Below, one piece after another: positions 12,430 to 29,812 of a stretch of 64,000 nucleotides of DNA; the stretch's first letter is position 1; each line of letters opens with the position of its first letter. The translations under genes were made by a program, and so were the position numbers. The stretch spans positions 55,163,249 to 55,227,248 of the forward strand of contig NC_088295.1 in assembly GCF_032854445.1 (NCBI RefSeq), written 5' to 3'. The DNA is from Liolophura sinensis (lineage: Eukaryota; Mollusca; Polyplacophora; Chitonida; Chitonidae). Under the pieces are notes generated by a model. The model ran no database searches. It saw nothing but the letters and a program-made list of their open reading frames with translations, and was not told the DNA's origin.

Positions 12430-15400
12430 ATTATGGCTTATCGCCACATTGGCAAGTTTCCAGCCATATTGTGGCAATGATTGTTCTAGACAATCACTGC
12501 TATTTATTTATTAGCCGAATTAAATCGTGTGAAGTTTGTCATTTTCTAGTCCATTGTAGTTTATACATTCGACCAGTCAGGAGGATTTGTGAACTGATAT
12601 TACATGTAGCAAACCAAAGTCACTTAATGCCTTGCCGAAGATCTTCACCATCACATTGTGGTGTGATTTTTTGATCAGTCACTAAAAGATCTTCGCCAGA
12701 CACTCCCGATTCCTGTTCAGTGGGAATCCAGATGTTCAGATTTACCGAACTGATATAGACTGGCAAATCTTACTGAGGTAACTGGTAACTGAGATGTGGT
12801 GGCTATGAATTCAACATTGTAGTGATACCACAGCTATAATATGTGCAGAACCCAGACAAGTAATAGCCACTTCATAACATGCTCGTCGCTTCAGTTCTGA
12901 CCAATTGTGTGCTGACCCTCTGTGATACACGTAGTTGTACTTCAGGGGTACTGTTTATGGGCATGTCCTTGCTTGCATCACTGAGATACTCAATAAGAAA
13001 ACAGTTGTTAATCATAAAGTTGTGAAGGAAATGGGGTACCTTTTCCCATGCTATGGTAATTCAGGTCCAGGCTGGATTGACCAGTGTTTTCTTGTAACAG
13101 TGCCCCCAAATGACTCCAACGACCCCGGAAATCGAAGCTGTCTCACACTTAAAATCAGTTTACTGTTCTAAAATTGACACTTAAATACTTTAATTAAACT
13201 ACGTTATCAGTTTTCCCTCAAATCGTCATCTCAAAGGCAGGGATAGAGAATAGACTACACAGCTTGGACCAGAATTGCTTACAGCAGGAAAGATTCCCCA
13301 CGGTGGGAATCTGATTGAAAAGAAACATTTTCAGGCCTTGACTTAAGGAGTTTAACTTTGTCCCACGTCTAGTTTCAGCTGAGTTTTGTCAATATTGCTA
13401 TTAATTTTCCTTTGTGCCAGCTGAGTCCACATTGCCAGAATAGTTAATTTTCTCCCTGAACAAGATGTTTTCTGGCCTCTGCAAACTGAGGACATCCTAA
13501 CCAGTAGAATTACATTGGAGAAGCAAGTGCAAGGATTCATAGGATATGGTTAATAATTACTGATAAATTATATCCTTGCTCAGAAATGCACATATAAATT
13601 CTTTGGTGACATAAGTTTTAATTGTATTATAAGAAGAACATATTGCCGAGGGTTACTGTAGTTAAGCCCTAGATTTTTTCTAGTGTCTACCATTTTGACA
13701 GTCAAAGGTATTGTTAATTGCAACTCGGAATCATGGTGCTGACCATATGTGGTATTAAATAAAGAACCACAGAGAAATGCCACATCTGACACCAAACACC
13801 TACATGTTAAATCACTATTCACATGTAACCCATGTATAATCACCAATACTTGTATAATAAGTCCAAATTTGTCAGCAGGAAAACTTGCAGTCGGTCAGTC
13901 AGATTAGGGTGGGCGGGTGGGATGCATGGGACATTTTCATTTAATTTTTGCAATTTCACTATTTAAACGAAAGGAAATGCATTACCTGTAGCTGTCTAGG
14001 TGTTCTATGTAAGGTTTTGATTTTGCTCACCTAGCTGTTGACCCAGAGAGTCATGAAGTGGTGTAAAATAGGGAATATCCCATGTAGCTGGACTGAACAT
14101 GAGGAATGTGGCTTGTATATGCATGTTGTGAATGTTGTAGATTTGACCTTCATGTTCCCTTGTGTATAAAGTTTGTTCATACGTTCAATAACAATGAAGT
14201 GTATATATGTATGGTGTAGATGTGAAATTACAGGACTGTATGCCAATCAAACTGAATGAATATCAACGGAATAAATAACTTATTTTGTACTAATGACAAG
14301 ATGTATTCTCTTGGACTCCTTCACTTGGTATGTTTTTTTCTGGTTCACGTCATCAAACTAAGCTGGAGTAGACACACATATCGAGGCACTCCAAATCCTC
14401 AAACAAATTCAACCAGTATAGTATAACTTTAGGTGGCATTTATAGAAAACATGATTCCTATGATGTTGAGACTAAAATGTATTGTTTGGGTATGCATGAA
14501 TTGCTTCACAGAAATCCTAAATAGATGTGACCTGTCCACATCAATTAACATTCCTCTCAGTATGAAAAATAAACACTAGGTACATGGTCGAGTTTTTCAA
14601 GGATTTAGCGTACACCCTCCAATAACCCGGTCACTTCTTTCTCCACTAGAAACAAAATTTTTGTGGAAATTAGCTTGCTTTCACCTCTACTATCGTCAAC
14701 ACTCAAAATGGTGACATGGATCATGATTGGTTCAACAGTAAGTCAACTTTATATTGGTCAGTTTACCGACAGTCTCTTTGCCACGGGACCCCACAATCAA
14801 CTTTCTGTGATTCACCTGTCTAGAAGAATGCAACTAAAGAAACACTGTCAAATCCTCATCTGTTTTCCAGGCTTTCCAGCATTTCTCTCGTTTGCTTTTC
14901 AGAGAAAGATGAATTCCTATGGCATCCTTTTAAAGTATGAAGGATTTTTGCAGTTTGTAGTGTTTTGGTTGGAATATACTAATATTCACTAATATGTACA
15001 GTTAGTGAACTTTCCAGTTATTCTTTATGAACGATCTGTGTGATCATACCCATGTGTTTCATCGTCCGTACCTGATCTAGCTCAAGACCATAACAAAGTT
15101 CGTCTTTTCATTTTATAAATCGTAACTCTGTGATCAGGCAGTTTGAAAATGAGAGTTTTGAACCCATTCTAAAACTTCATTCAGTTACTAGAGAACACCT
15201 TTTGGGTCCGAAGTTTTCAAATTTTGTTGCCCATGGCCTTGAATGACGCATAGTAAATGGACCCCATTACTATGACAACCTGTGTTCAAGTTCCCAAGGT
15301 TGCACAAATTGATATGGCTGTGCATAGCAATATAAGAAGCCAGTATACTATTCCCTCATGCCTGTTATACACGTAACAACCAATCCATACCAGACTGGAC

Positions 15401-15560
15401 ACAGGCACATGGGACTGGGGAGGTGCGTAATCTTTTAGCCAAAGACTCAAAGTTTGTCTTTCAATCCTGAGCCTTGAACAATAAACAGCTATATAACATG
15501 CTTCCTCCTCCTCACTTGGGGGAAATTTATGCGATTGATTCTTGTACAACCCCTTACAAC
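12430..15560. other. Intergenic DNA, no gene recognised
   Basis: Between the convergent genes CUL5 and POLR2F. Open frames here (for example 14663-14992, 109 codons) have no recognisable domain, no splice-linked partner and ordinary AT-rich composition. I read the stretch as non-coding. Confidence 0.6.
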
Positions 15561-15577
15561 AACAGGTCAGGTTTATA

Positions 15578-15794
15578 TTTATTTATTTATTAGATTGGTG
15601 CTTTACGCCGGACTCGAGAGTGTTTCACTGGGGAAACCCATGACCATCTGCAGGTTGCTGGAAGGTCTTCCCGCTTACAGCCGCAGAAGAAGCCAGCATG
15701 AGCTGGACTTGAACTCCCAGGGACCGCATTGGTGAGAGGCGCCTGGTCATTGCGTCATGCTGGCGTGCTAACCCCCTCGGCCAAGGAGGCCCCT
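15578..15794 (-). mobile_element. SINE family A, reversed, internal deletion
   Basis: A TTTATTTATTTATTA tail, the 3' segment, then a jump of roughly 45 bases in the core, then the tRNA-like head ending GGCCAAGGAGGCCCC. The 13-bp target duplication GGTCAGGTTTATA is at 15565-15577 and 15795-15807. Confidence 0.9.
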
Positions 15795-15807
15795 GGTCAG
15801 GTTTATA

Positions 15808-17460
15808 GGCTGAGGAAACCAGAGAAAATCACTAACCTACAGTGTATTGCAAGTTATGCTGGTTGAAGGCAAGGGCTCTCCAGTGAAATTCATGTAAGAC
15901 CAAACACTAGAACCATACCACTGTTCACAACTAGGCGCCTATCTCAGTGAGCAATTAAAGCCAGGGAATCATCCCTGTCCTAGACTGGGATTGACCTAAT
16001 GTTAGGGGACCTAGTGACCAATAGATTGCTGTATTGAACACCAGGCTCAAGACTTTTTCACTTGTATAGCTGTGATTAGGTTTTGAGGTGGATTAAAAGT
16101 GAGGTACCCAGACAAATCTTCACCAGGTGCCATTACTGGAATGCCACAGGGAAGACAGCAAGACCTGGATTGAAACATGTGGCATCACTGGTCTTGACAG
16201 CTTTGAAAGGTGATTTCAAGGCAATTGAAAAGTGAGCGCATTTACACCTCTCACACTCAGGGGTTGGCAGGGATCACCTCCAGTAAAATTCCTGCATAAC
16301 CTGGGATTCTGCGGGTAGAGTAAGCATCCCTGAGGCCTAGTCCCTTTGCATCATTTTGATGTATTTGTATACTGAATGTCATCACAGTAAAGCATTTTAA
16401 GTAATTCCAGACCAGTAATATCTAATATAATGTAATTAACATCACTGCATATAATTTTGTACCTAATTCTGCTTTTTGCCATTTTGCCACTGAGCATGTA
16501 ACTTGCTACTATATGAACATTTGCATCAACAGTTAGAATAACCCTTTCTGAGGTAAATTTTGACCAGAGGCTGCATTTCCCTGGCAACGAGTGACCATTT
16601 GTCAACTATCACATTGTCGTCTCTGGTTTTGCTCTGTATGCTAAATATATGCTTTTAAATCAAAATGAAGACCAAAGTGGATACAAATTATGAAATTTCA
16701 TTAGGTCACAAAGCTGCACTTGAATCAGGTAAGGGCCTTTTTACAATATACCTGTTTTCCTCTGTCCTTAACCCTTGTAGAGGTAAAATAGTCTGGCCAA
16801 AGCATGACACACTAATTACATGAATAAAATTGGAATCCAGTTTGCACACAGTGTGTGCACTGTAATATGGCAATATGTCACATCTGCAATGAGTTTAATC
16901 ACTCTAAATTTCATGGCTATACAAGCCAGTTTCAGGACCATTACAAACACATCGTTCTCTGCTATTCAGCCTGTTTTACAAGCATAACTGTAGTATACAG
17001 AAATATTGACGAATTACAGAGAAGAACAAAAGAGTAAACTGTTGGGATTGTCTTGTTTTAAGCAGGTAATGTTCACCATTTGGGAGTTCACAACTGACCC
17101 AGGTCATCCCATACACTCTCACTGCTGAACAGAACATCACATTATAAGTGCTGTTGCTGTCAGCCATGATTAATATACAAACACATTTCTCACACAAGTT
17201 GAGTTTGAGGGGTGAAGTTTTACTAAAACCAGTGTAAAGAGAAATCCAAGCAATAAAACATCTCTCCAACAGTAGCTTCTGTAATAACATGATCATCCAT
17301 TCTAAAAATGACAAAAATTATGAGATCTAAATGACATGTGAATAATGGTGATGAAAACAGATGATACTGTGATACAAACAAATGATACTGTGATACAAAC
17401 AAATGATAATGTGATGAAAACAGATGATATACAGAGTTACAAATGAATGATACATGAGAG
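15808..17460. other. Intergenic DNA downstream of POLR2F
   Basis: No conserved coding sequence seen. Around 16590-16650 is a fragment of an interspersed sequence (CTATCACATTGTCGTCTCTG) that recurs near 34355, 49675 and 50045. The end next to 17461 should contain the POLR2F 3' UTR. Confidence 0.5.
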
Positions 17461-21110
<3,650 letters not shown>

Positions 21111-21469
21111 GCTTAAGTTTTACTGAAGATCAGTTCATTCAGGGGGAATAACTGATACTCCCGGTTCACGAATTTGCATAAAACATGGAATTGCATTGAA
21201 AACGGAGGCCTTTTTTAATACGTTAGAAGTCAGGCCTTGTTAGGCATTGTGTTAGACCAGTCTCAAGATTTAAATAAACCTAGTGAGACAAATGTATGCA
21301 CTTTGGAACTCGACATTTTATGAAATTGAAGGCCTACAACAAAAGATATCTAGATAAAGAGAAATTATTTTATTAGAAACTAGCCAGTCTTAACGGGATT
21401 TCGGCCTACACGATTGTTACACCGTGTTATGTAATAAACTTATACACAAGTAATGCAACACCCATTGTG

Positions 21470-21541
21470 TGACGTCATAAAAATTTCCGAGTAAAGTAAT
21501 ATCACCGACTAAAACGTAATAAAATCGTATATTTGACGTCA
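21470..21541. promoter_or_regulatory. Two palindromic CRE-type octamers upstream of POLR2F
   Basis: TGACGTCA occurs at 21470-21477 and again at 21534-21541, 64 bp apart, about 360-430 bp upstream of the POLR2F start codon. The octamer is the classic CREB/ATF site. Promoter function is inferred from position only; I cannot place the transcription start. Confidence 0.4.
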
Positions 21542-22316
21542 GTAAAGACAGAACTATGGCGCTTACGTCGTGCTCGGCAGATAACCGACCAATGAAAAGT
21601 CAGGACATAGATAGGCCCTGTAGAGATTACTTGTCATAATGCAAGACATACATCGATACTCTTTTATTGAGGGGTATTTTGCTCTTGTCCTATGTATGAA
21701 GAATGTTGGTTGGATATTTCAGTAAGAGAGATAACGCTTGTAAAATAGCCAGAGGTGTAGGCCTATACCGGTACGCGAAACCTTAAAAGTTGTGTTATAT
21801 TTTATATACATTTCAAATATTTTGTTTGCCTTGTTACTTTTACGGCTCCGTCCCAATCCCCTCGTTTTGTTATAAGAATTTATTATTATTTTTCAAACGA
21901 GTAGTGCAATGTAAAAATTTACGTATTATGTAGGTATATATACAGACCTATTCTATGGTTATTCAAGTGCTTGTGGGTCTCTTAAAGGTATCTCGAATAG
22001 GAAACCGGATATTGCCCAATGGGAACCCTATATACAAACCATAAGTTGCTTTCGGACATTGAAACATACTGCATCGCACGGCCGTGTTCACAGAGATGCA
22101 GCAAGTCGCTTTCAACTTCACTTTAGCCGGGACTGTCTTGGTAACAAGCCGATCATATGGCTGGCATTCAGGGTTGATTGTCCTTATGTTACGCGGCAAT
22201 ATTAAATGCCGGTAAGACGGGAATGTTTATTACGTTACACTGTATGGGTATATTAGTGTATTATTATTACATAAGACAATGTAACAATCGATATAGAAAC
22301 AGTCATAGTTCATTCC
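21542..22316. other. Intergenic DNA beyond the POLR2F promoter
   Basis: AT-rich sequence without recognisable coding or repeat signal, apart from possible distal promoter elements of POLR2F. Confidence 0.45.
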
Positions 22317-22328
22317 TATTTTCAATAC

Positions 22329-22592
22329 GGGGGGCCTCCTTGGCTCAGATGCTTAGAGCGCTAGCGCAGCGTAATGACCCAGGAGCCTCTCAACAATGCG
22401 GTCGCTGTGAGTTCAAGTCCACCTCATGCTAGCTTCCTCTCCGGCCTTACGTGGGAAGGTCTGACAGCAACCTGCGGATGGTCGTGGGTTCCCCCGGGCC
22501 CTCCCCGGGTTCCTCCCACCATAATGCTGGCCGCCGTCGTATACGTGAAATATTCTTGAGTACGGCGTACACCAATCAAAGAAATAAATAAA
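22329..22592 (+). mobile_element. Full-length SINE family A
   Basis: Complete from GGGGGGCCTCCTTGGCTCAG to the AAATAAATAA tail, with the B-box-like GAGTTCAAGTCC. A 12-bp target duplication with one mismatch: TATTTTCAATAC at 22317-22328 and TATTTTCAGTAC at 22593-22604. Confidence 0.92.
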
Positions 22593-22939
22593 TATTTTCA
22601 GTACTCAGTATTCATGTTATATCGTTAACCACATATTCCCCCCTCTCCGCGACAATCACGTTTGAACATATATATTTTAATACTCATTGTTGATTCTTTA
22701 TTTGAATAACACGTGTTTGGTACACAAGTAGGCACAATTTGATTGTACGATTAAGTGCTCTACGTCTCAAGCCTCCGTCTCAAACAGGGGTTTTCATGAC
22801 GAAACTCATGTCCCAATTAGACTTGTCCCATACTAATCATACTCTGTATAGGCTTATATTCTGTTTGCTTGATTTGTACGCTGTGACGAGCTTTCCCACA
22901 TGTGATAGATGTAGTATGCACTTCTTATAAGTTTGATAA

Positions 22940-23325
22940 AGTGGAGCGGGCTGTGGTATAGTTGCCGGTACTAGTTAAAAGCATTTGTCTCTCCGTCACT
23001 GGGACACACGATAGAGGTTCGGGTTCCAAACCAGCCTTGGATAGGTAATTTGTAGAGTTCCTCGATCACACAGCTAATGGCAATAAGCCGTCGATGACGC
23101 TTGTGTCGTCGTTTACGCAGTCTAACGTTCACTGAAGTGTACACGTTATGTGTGAATGCCACATATGGGAATTTTTCGTCAGTAACTTGCCAAAGGTAGA
23201 TGGTTTACGCTGGGCACTCTTCGGTTTCCTCTATTCATAAAACCAACAGCTGTATCGTATATCAGTAAACAATTCTCGAAAGTGACGTACGTTAAGTAAC
23301 AGTTAAATAGATAAATAAATAAATA
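22940..23325 (+). mobile_element. Putative third tRNA-derived SINE (family C)
   Basis: A head with GTGGTATAGTTGCCGGTACT and the B-box-like AGGTTCGGGTTCCAAACC, a body containing GACGCTTGTGTCGTCGTTTA and GTCAGTAACTTGCCAAAGGT, and a tail of TAAATAGATAAATAAATAAA. Body segments recur around 37850-38010, just before peptidase exon 6. A tRNA-like head plus recurrence supports a SINE; boundaries are approximate. Confidence 0.6.
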
Positions 23326-23766
23326 TAGCATGGTGGACGGCAAACGCATGGTCTTCAACGAGTGGCACCATAATTGTTAGTACCGGTACCAAAAGTCTAT
23401 CAATGGACTTCTGTTAGTAATAAATGCATGGTGTCTGTTACCCGTGCGTTACCAAGGTCTGTGGTTTTCTGGGCAATACGGCTTCCCTCATTCATAAACC
23501 AGGTGGCAAGTTTGTAAGGGAAATGTTCTTGATAACACCTATAATTTTCCACCAATAAATATATGAATGCAATGTACTGCATATCAATAAAATTGACATT
23601 TGCATGCCTGCAGATTGGGCTATTTTCGGTCGTTATATAATGGAACGGGTTGTAATTCGCTAAAATAAAATCGTGCTAAACAAGAGCTACAGTTTTCAGC
23701 ATGCAGCCAGCCACCTGTCCAGTCATGTATATTGATCTACAGTGATTAGAACGCTCATAGAACTTT

Positions 23767-23888
23767 AACTGGGATGGCCGTAGGATTCCTCAGCCCGGTT
23801 TCTCCCACTATAATTCTGACCACCGTCGTATAAGTGAAATATTCCTGAGTACTGCATTAAAACACCAATGAAATATATAAATAAATAG
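23767..23888 (+). mobile_element. SINE family A, 3' fragment, diverged
   Basis: Contains CCCACTATAATTCTGACCAC, 'GTCGTATAAGTGAAATATTC' and the tail AAATATATAAATAAATA. The head is missing. Confidence 0.75.
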
Positions 23889-23889
23889 A

Positions 23890-26800
23890 ACTCTCATTCT
23901 CGGTCGATCGAGAGGTGAGGTTGTATATTTACATGGAACAAGGGAGATCACTCTGTGGGGTTAGGTAACAGATGCCTGGTTGTAGTTATAACCGACTCGT
24001 CCCGTGACTGGTACAGTGGCGATCGATTTGGTCAAGTTAGTCTAAACACTGATGAATCATAAAAAAACAGAGTTGATAGCAATTTAACTTCAATAGTGTG
24101 AGACGCTTTGATAGTAATACCACAATCGGCGAGGCAACTGGGCTGATTTGTAGCCTTAGTCCGTGAGAAGGTAGGCCCATTTATCAAGCACGGTAGGCCA
24201 TCATATCATATCTGTAGGTCTATCGGATCAGTACAAACTGATTCATTTCATTGTTATATTCCTTGGTAACTTGCACACAGGGTGTGAGTGTATGAGGGCT
24301 CAGTCATCTTACGTGTATGCCATTAATCTTTAATACCAAAACCATTGTGGATTAGCCAACAAACACCAATGTACCTTACTGCTTCCGAATCACGGCTTTG
24401 TTTTTACCAACACCAGGGGGAGCCACTGTACAGAGCCTGGCATAGGCCTACCGCGTATTAACCTGCTGGAATGACGTAACCTATGTAGATATAGGTATCA
24501 GTATAAGTAATTTATGATATAAAAAGAAGAACTTGAAGAACAGAAGAGCTATCTCACAATTCTTAGATTGTACTGTTACGGCTATTTAGCCTACATGTAT
24601 GTAGGCCTATAGGCCTGCGCATATGGCATGGCCACCTTTATACGGTATACACGTGTGTATATACACATGCATACATTCATCCATACAGGCATGTATATGT
24701 ATGTCTGTCAGTGAAACCTAGTGAAATGAATGTTTCGCGAATTTTAAGTTACTTTGAAAATTTTATGCAGACGAGATGATTATGCATATGGATCAATCAC
24801 CAGTGCTCAGTAGTACAGCCAACGACGGATTTAAGGCAAATAGGCCCAACGGCGTATATTAGCCTTCATAGTCCTTGTGTGATGTCCAGGGGCGCAAATA
24901 TAACATAGGCGACGTCTTTTATGAAAAACAAAACTTGCGAAGTTTTGTTGAACGGCCACTTGGCCGGTTCTTTTGGATCTCATGTATAGGCCTACAGCTT
25001 GCTTTAATGGAATTGTACCGATACAAATATTGGTATTTGATAACACTCAAACAAATAATAATATTTAAGATCTACCTTGCGGCTGGGAACAGCTGGGTGT
25101 TTGGCGACTGAAAGCAACTAGGAGCGTCTCGAAGCATATAGCTGTACGCAGTTCCGTCGATCTGCGCGTGCTTGCGTCCAGGTGGTCACATTTGATCACA
25201 ACTATGCATAACAAGCTTGATTTACACAATGGAAATGGGGACGACCGAGTGGGGTGATGAGGCGGAAAATATACTCATCCATATGTGGGCACTTAGCCCG
25301 TGCTTGTACGGCATCTCTTGCAAGGCACACGCAAATCATATGTGACGTACATGTGTAGTGCACCTTGAGAGAGGGCTATAATTAGAACAAATTATTAAAT
25401 TTGTCTCTCCTTTCACTAAGTGGGAATATAAAGCGAAAAGTTGGAATGAAAGGAAAAGAAAATTTTCTAAGAAACGTTAAAGTTTGAAGGGAAAGGCATC
25501 TTAAAGGCCTATTAGACAGTGTATCAATCAGGCTGCACCCACGCATGGTGTACAAGGTCAACACAACCATGAATAGGCCACATGACAGTCATGTTGCCAA
25601 GTATCTGCTCACAGTTACTGCCAGTCGTAGTCGACCTACGCGCACCGAAACTTGAATCTGTACAGACGCTGCCAGTTGATCACGATCGTAAGGATTTGTC
25701 AAACTTTTCGACATCAGCGCTACGCGTTGGTCAAGAGCGTCGAGTTGTACCCAGTTGCTTACGATCGCATGGCGACCTACGCCCTTCTTCACAATCAAGA
25801 TCAACTTGATCCTGTACGACCAATGCCTGGCCAAAACTATTGATATACATGTAGGACTAGCACAATTCTAGGTTTAGCTTTAAAAGGTGTAGGCTAGCCC
25901 TAGCATTTTTCTGCTATAGAACTGGAGTTTTTGTTTTTATTTGCACCCTTGTTTGCTACTTGATAGTATTGCTTGGTGCCTGTAAGAGAATGTGGTGGTG
26001 GTTGTGTGTGTGTTGGGGGGGGGGGCATTACATGGCATGGGACACAGTACATTGTCTCTGTTTTATCGGGGTTTTCTTCTGTAGCAGGACAGTTTATGAA
26101 AATGGCACAAAAGCTCATTAGAAAATCCACACAGGCATGCATTATGTATATTACCAGACTATATCACAGCAGTACGCCCCCAAGTTAATTTAGAGTTTCT
26201 GTATGCGTGTTTTGATGTTGTTTTATGTTTGATATGGTTCACTTCCAACGCTGATATCACCATAACCATATTCTTTTGAACACTTTTATGAATCGGTAAC
26301 CCTAAGAGTTTTTCTCCATGCAGGTTCTATCATATATAGGCTTACTGCATAGACTGTAGGTTTAGGCTGACAGTTCCTACCGTACAGAATTCCTACTTTC
26401 CGTCTCCTCGATAGATGTTAATTTCTATCATGCAAGCACGAAACTTAATACCATGGTTTCTTGAAATCATTTGTATGTCTTTATAATGTCGTGAACACAA
26501 AACAGAGTATGATAATTGAATTATGGGAAACAGACCTGTTTACATCAAATTAAAGTAATCTGCTGTTTAAAAATAAAGAAATGATTGACGTAAGAACAAA
26601 TACGTTCGTTTGTATTCTTAGTTAATTTCCGTTACCTGTACCTGAGAACAATTAAGAGAAAACTAATTAACAGATTTAATCATTAAGTAAATTGGCTTAA
26701 TTGTTCTCTCCCTGTGTACGCCAGACAGTGAGTTATGTTGCATTTGACCCCGCAGCCCTTCTTTATTTTCATTGGATAGCTTCTTGTATGTGGATGCTGC

Positions 26801-26990
26801 GAAGAAATAGACCTAATCGGGCCAAAGACTATGACGTGGTTAATGACGAAGATGAGCCTTTTCACAGGTGAGTTTGTAACCACCATCGTCAAAGGTGCGA
26901 ATTAAACGAGATTAACATTTATGCTATGTGCAATTATGTTGAAGTTGTATTTAAATACTGCGTACATAGTACAATTTGAAAAGTATATTT
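23890..26990. other. Intergenic DNA, no gene recognised
   Basis: Low-complexity patches (a G-run at about 26014-26026) and scattered short open frames without recognisable domains. Around 25580-25830 the sequence is locally richer in CpG, and frames of 60-80 codons overlap on both strands, but I recognise no protein. Confidence 0.5.
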
Positions 26991-26999
26991 ATTTTTACC

Positions 27000-27300
27000 G
27001 TATGGTCAAAATAGGCCAACGGATATTGTCATGGTTTTTATCACGTCCGTCCATCCGTCTGTCTGTCCATTTCTTTGTGCATCACTCTTGAACACTTTTA
27101 ACGGTTCTAAACTCATGCTACACGTACATTTAACTTGGGCAATTTGAGGATTTTTTTTCATTTTCTCTGAATTGTTCAGTGTCTTCATGGTCATTATTTT
27201 ATAGGGTCATTGATTCAAACTTTTGCCAAAGGTTTTCAAGATATTTCGTTAACTCTGATCTTCAAGCAGTTTTAATCAAATTCTGTCGCACAGTTTGAAT
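27000..27300. repeat. Interspersed repeat with CCGTC/CTGTC motif
   Basis: Contains GTCCGTCCATCCGTCTGTCT followed by CCATTTCTTTG, 'GAACACTTTTAACG' and 'GGGTCATTGATTCAAAC'. The same order of motifs recurs in three blocks at 45200-45760 (GTCCGTCTGTCCATTTTC, 'TTTTTCAAGGTCA'). Unclassified dispersed repeat. Confidence 0.55.
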
Positions 27301-28854
27301 TTGTTTTTTGTTTTTCGCCGATTTTTTGCAGGTTTCTTGGTTCTATAGCTCCCTTACACGACAAAACCTACAGTTACAGTTACATTTGTATGGCATGCAG
27401 CATAGACCTGTTTAGTGAAACGGCAGCGTAATGAACAAAGTAAAAGACTATAGCAAAGACTAATTCTCATATAATACGAATCACTGTAGAGCACACACGG
27501 GATGTTGGTATGCCTTTAATTCCATCACTAACACACTACACATGTGGGAAAATGTGTCAGTTACATGCCAAAGGTTGGTGGTTTACTGAAAGTTTCTAAC
27601 TACGACCAAACACATTTGCATTTCCTCGACATATCGATATATTTATATTTGCATAGTCGGGTTGGGTGGATGGGGGGGGGGGGATCGTCGTTCAAGATTT
27701 ATGGGGTTTGTCATCTCCAAAGTGCGGTGAATACAACAGGGACTTCTTCACACAATGCTGATATGATTCTTAACGCATGAGTGAATGTTTGCATGAAGGG
27801 GAATCCCTTTCTTTGCACAGAGGTGAATACATTTCAGCCTACCATATCTATACCGAAATTCTATGTACCCGCCTACATGGAACATTCATTGTCAGGATAT
27901 AATCTGAGTGCTATCGTCCCTTGTAGGTCTGAGAAATGTGAAACCTATCATACATGTGCAGGCCTAAACGTCACATTATGTATGTGGGTGGGATGCTTGC
28001 GGTTCCTAAACTGTGCCATGTTTACCGTCTCTCGTGCATGCTCTAGCTTCGGGGGCACATGTCATGCTCAGGTTTCTGATCTGTTGACATTCCTGCTTGT
28101 TTAAAATCCTTCTTCTTTTCTTGCGATGTAATAAGTTGAGGGATGTCGGTCGCGAGTTGCGCACTGTTGACACGTGTGTCGCTGAAGGTGTATATATCAT
28201 CCCTGCCCTGGTTTTAGGTATTTTTTGTGTGTCAGTAAATAGGTAAAACTATTATCTACGATAATAATCAGTTTAAGGTGAATAAAGCTAGTGGAACAAC
28301 CCTATCAGGAGGATATCTGCGCGCAGAAAAATGGACGGTAGTGAGCTTATTAGCCCTGGTCGGTAAGTACATAGGCATAGTCCGCTGTTCTTTCCATAGC
28401 AATGCAATATTGCGTTTGTGGGTACTCTTTTGTATGTATGCGTGGCTTCGTTTAAATTTTCGGCATGTTCCATATTGAAAAGATACAGAGAACGTCACCA
28501 TCCTATATAGCTCTATAAAATAGTTCCCAACCTAAAACTCTTGGCAAAAATGATTATGGACTACCGTGTATGTACAGTGCGTTTTATTTTCAGGTATGTT
28601 TAGAATGTTCATCGGTTTAAACACGGGGTCTGTCTGGGGACTTCTTGGTGTAAGATTTGTGAAAAAGATAAAGCGGAAAAACTAAAACTAAGCGGAAATG
28701 TTATCTCATCCTCAAGCAAATCTTGATAGTGTCAACTCGAGGAGCCACGGCCCTGACATGATAGCGTGTATTTATATCTGTTCGATGACTCCATCTGATT
28801 GGATACATTCGAGTGATGAGATCGAGTGGATCAGCCTCTATGAAATCGGCCCCT

Positions 28855-29125
28855 GTTGCAAACTCCTTGGAGTTTGTGTCAGTTGCAAGCTCCGTGAAGT
28901 GGGCGTCAGTTGCCGGCTTAATATAAAGTCGACGTCAGTTGGAAGCTGTATGGAGTTGGTGTTAGCTGGAAGTCCTTGAGGTTGGCGTCAGTTGCAAAGT
29001 CCCATGAATTGCGCGTCAGTTGCATCTTACATGAAGCTGGTATTATTGTCGTAGGCTCCATGAAGTCGACATCATTGGTATAGCTTCATGAAATTGTCGT
29101 CATTTGCAAGCTCCATTAAGTCACG
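28855..29125 (+). repeat. Degenerate minisatellite, period about 28-30 bp
   Basis: Loose copies of GTTGCAAGCTCCATGAAGT plus TGGCGTCA follow each other with many substitutions and small indels. An old, decaying array. Confidence 0.7.
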
Positions 29126-29595
29126 CAAGCTTTCTCTGAGTTTTCACAATGACCTCCGGTGCCATCCAACTTTTAGATTGTAAGTAAATAAACCTATAGA
29201 ATATCGATTTTAATGGCTTTCGACGTGGTGTAAATAAAGTGTGTTGTACCGATTATGGTTCTGTCGAAGTGAATTTTACTGCACTGGAGACTATTTGCGT
29301 GACACACAGTTACATGGGAATGTTAATAGGGTGTAAATTGTGTTTCGAAAAAAATATCTGTGACAAATGTACGCTACAATAATCAGGTTACCCGGCCAAA
29401 TGTAGGACAATATTGACTCACAGGGAGTGGTGTGTAGGCTTAGAGCTGAACAAACACAGCTGGTTTAAAAATGTAAATGATGCACGACAGACAAGAAGAA
29501 ATAAACACACAGGTGTGATTTGAAAATGTAAACAAGAACAGAAGATAGACCTGGTGCAGAAGTCGGGCAGAACGAAAAATGTGCTCATGAGCATG

Positions 29596-29596
<1 letters not shown>

Positions 29597-29657
<61 letters not shown>
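29597..29657. repeat. (TA)n microsatellite
   Basis: About 30 uninterrupted TA units. It produces tyrosine-isoleucine open frames that are meaningless. Confidence 0.97.
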
Positions 29658-29660
<3 letters not shown>

Positions 29661-29812
29661 GTTTTTCTCTTTGTTGGTACTTCATAAAAAAGGTTTAACT
29701 TAGAACGGAAAATACATATTTGTATGTGTCTTCCTCGGTATATTTCATATAAAAAAGAGATGCAGCGAATGGACAGTAAAACAGGCTATATGGATATCGT
29801 AAGGGACATATC

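Noticed and set aside
14663-14992. 109-codon open frame downstream of CUL5
   Set aside because: No recognisable domain, no linked exons, composition like surrounding intergenic DNA.
16663-16725. Possible small exon starting MKTKVDTNYEISLGHKAALE before a GTAAGG donor
   Set aside because: No downstream partner exon found and no recognisable protein; between convergent genes where UTR or random sequence is expected.
27781-28104. 107-codon cysteine-containing open frame
   Set aside because: Has scattered cysteines but no signal peptide or repeated spacing, and no splice-linked exon; likely chance.
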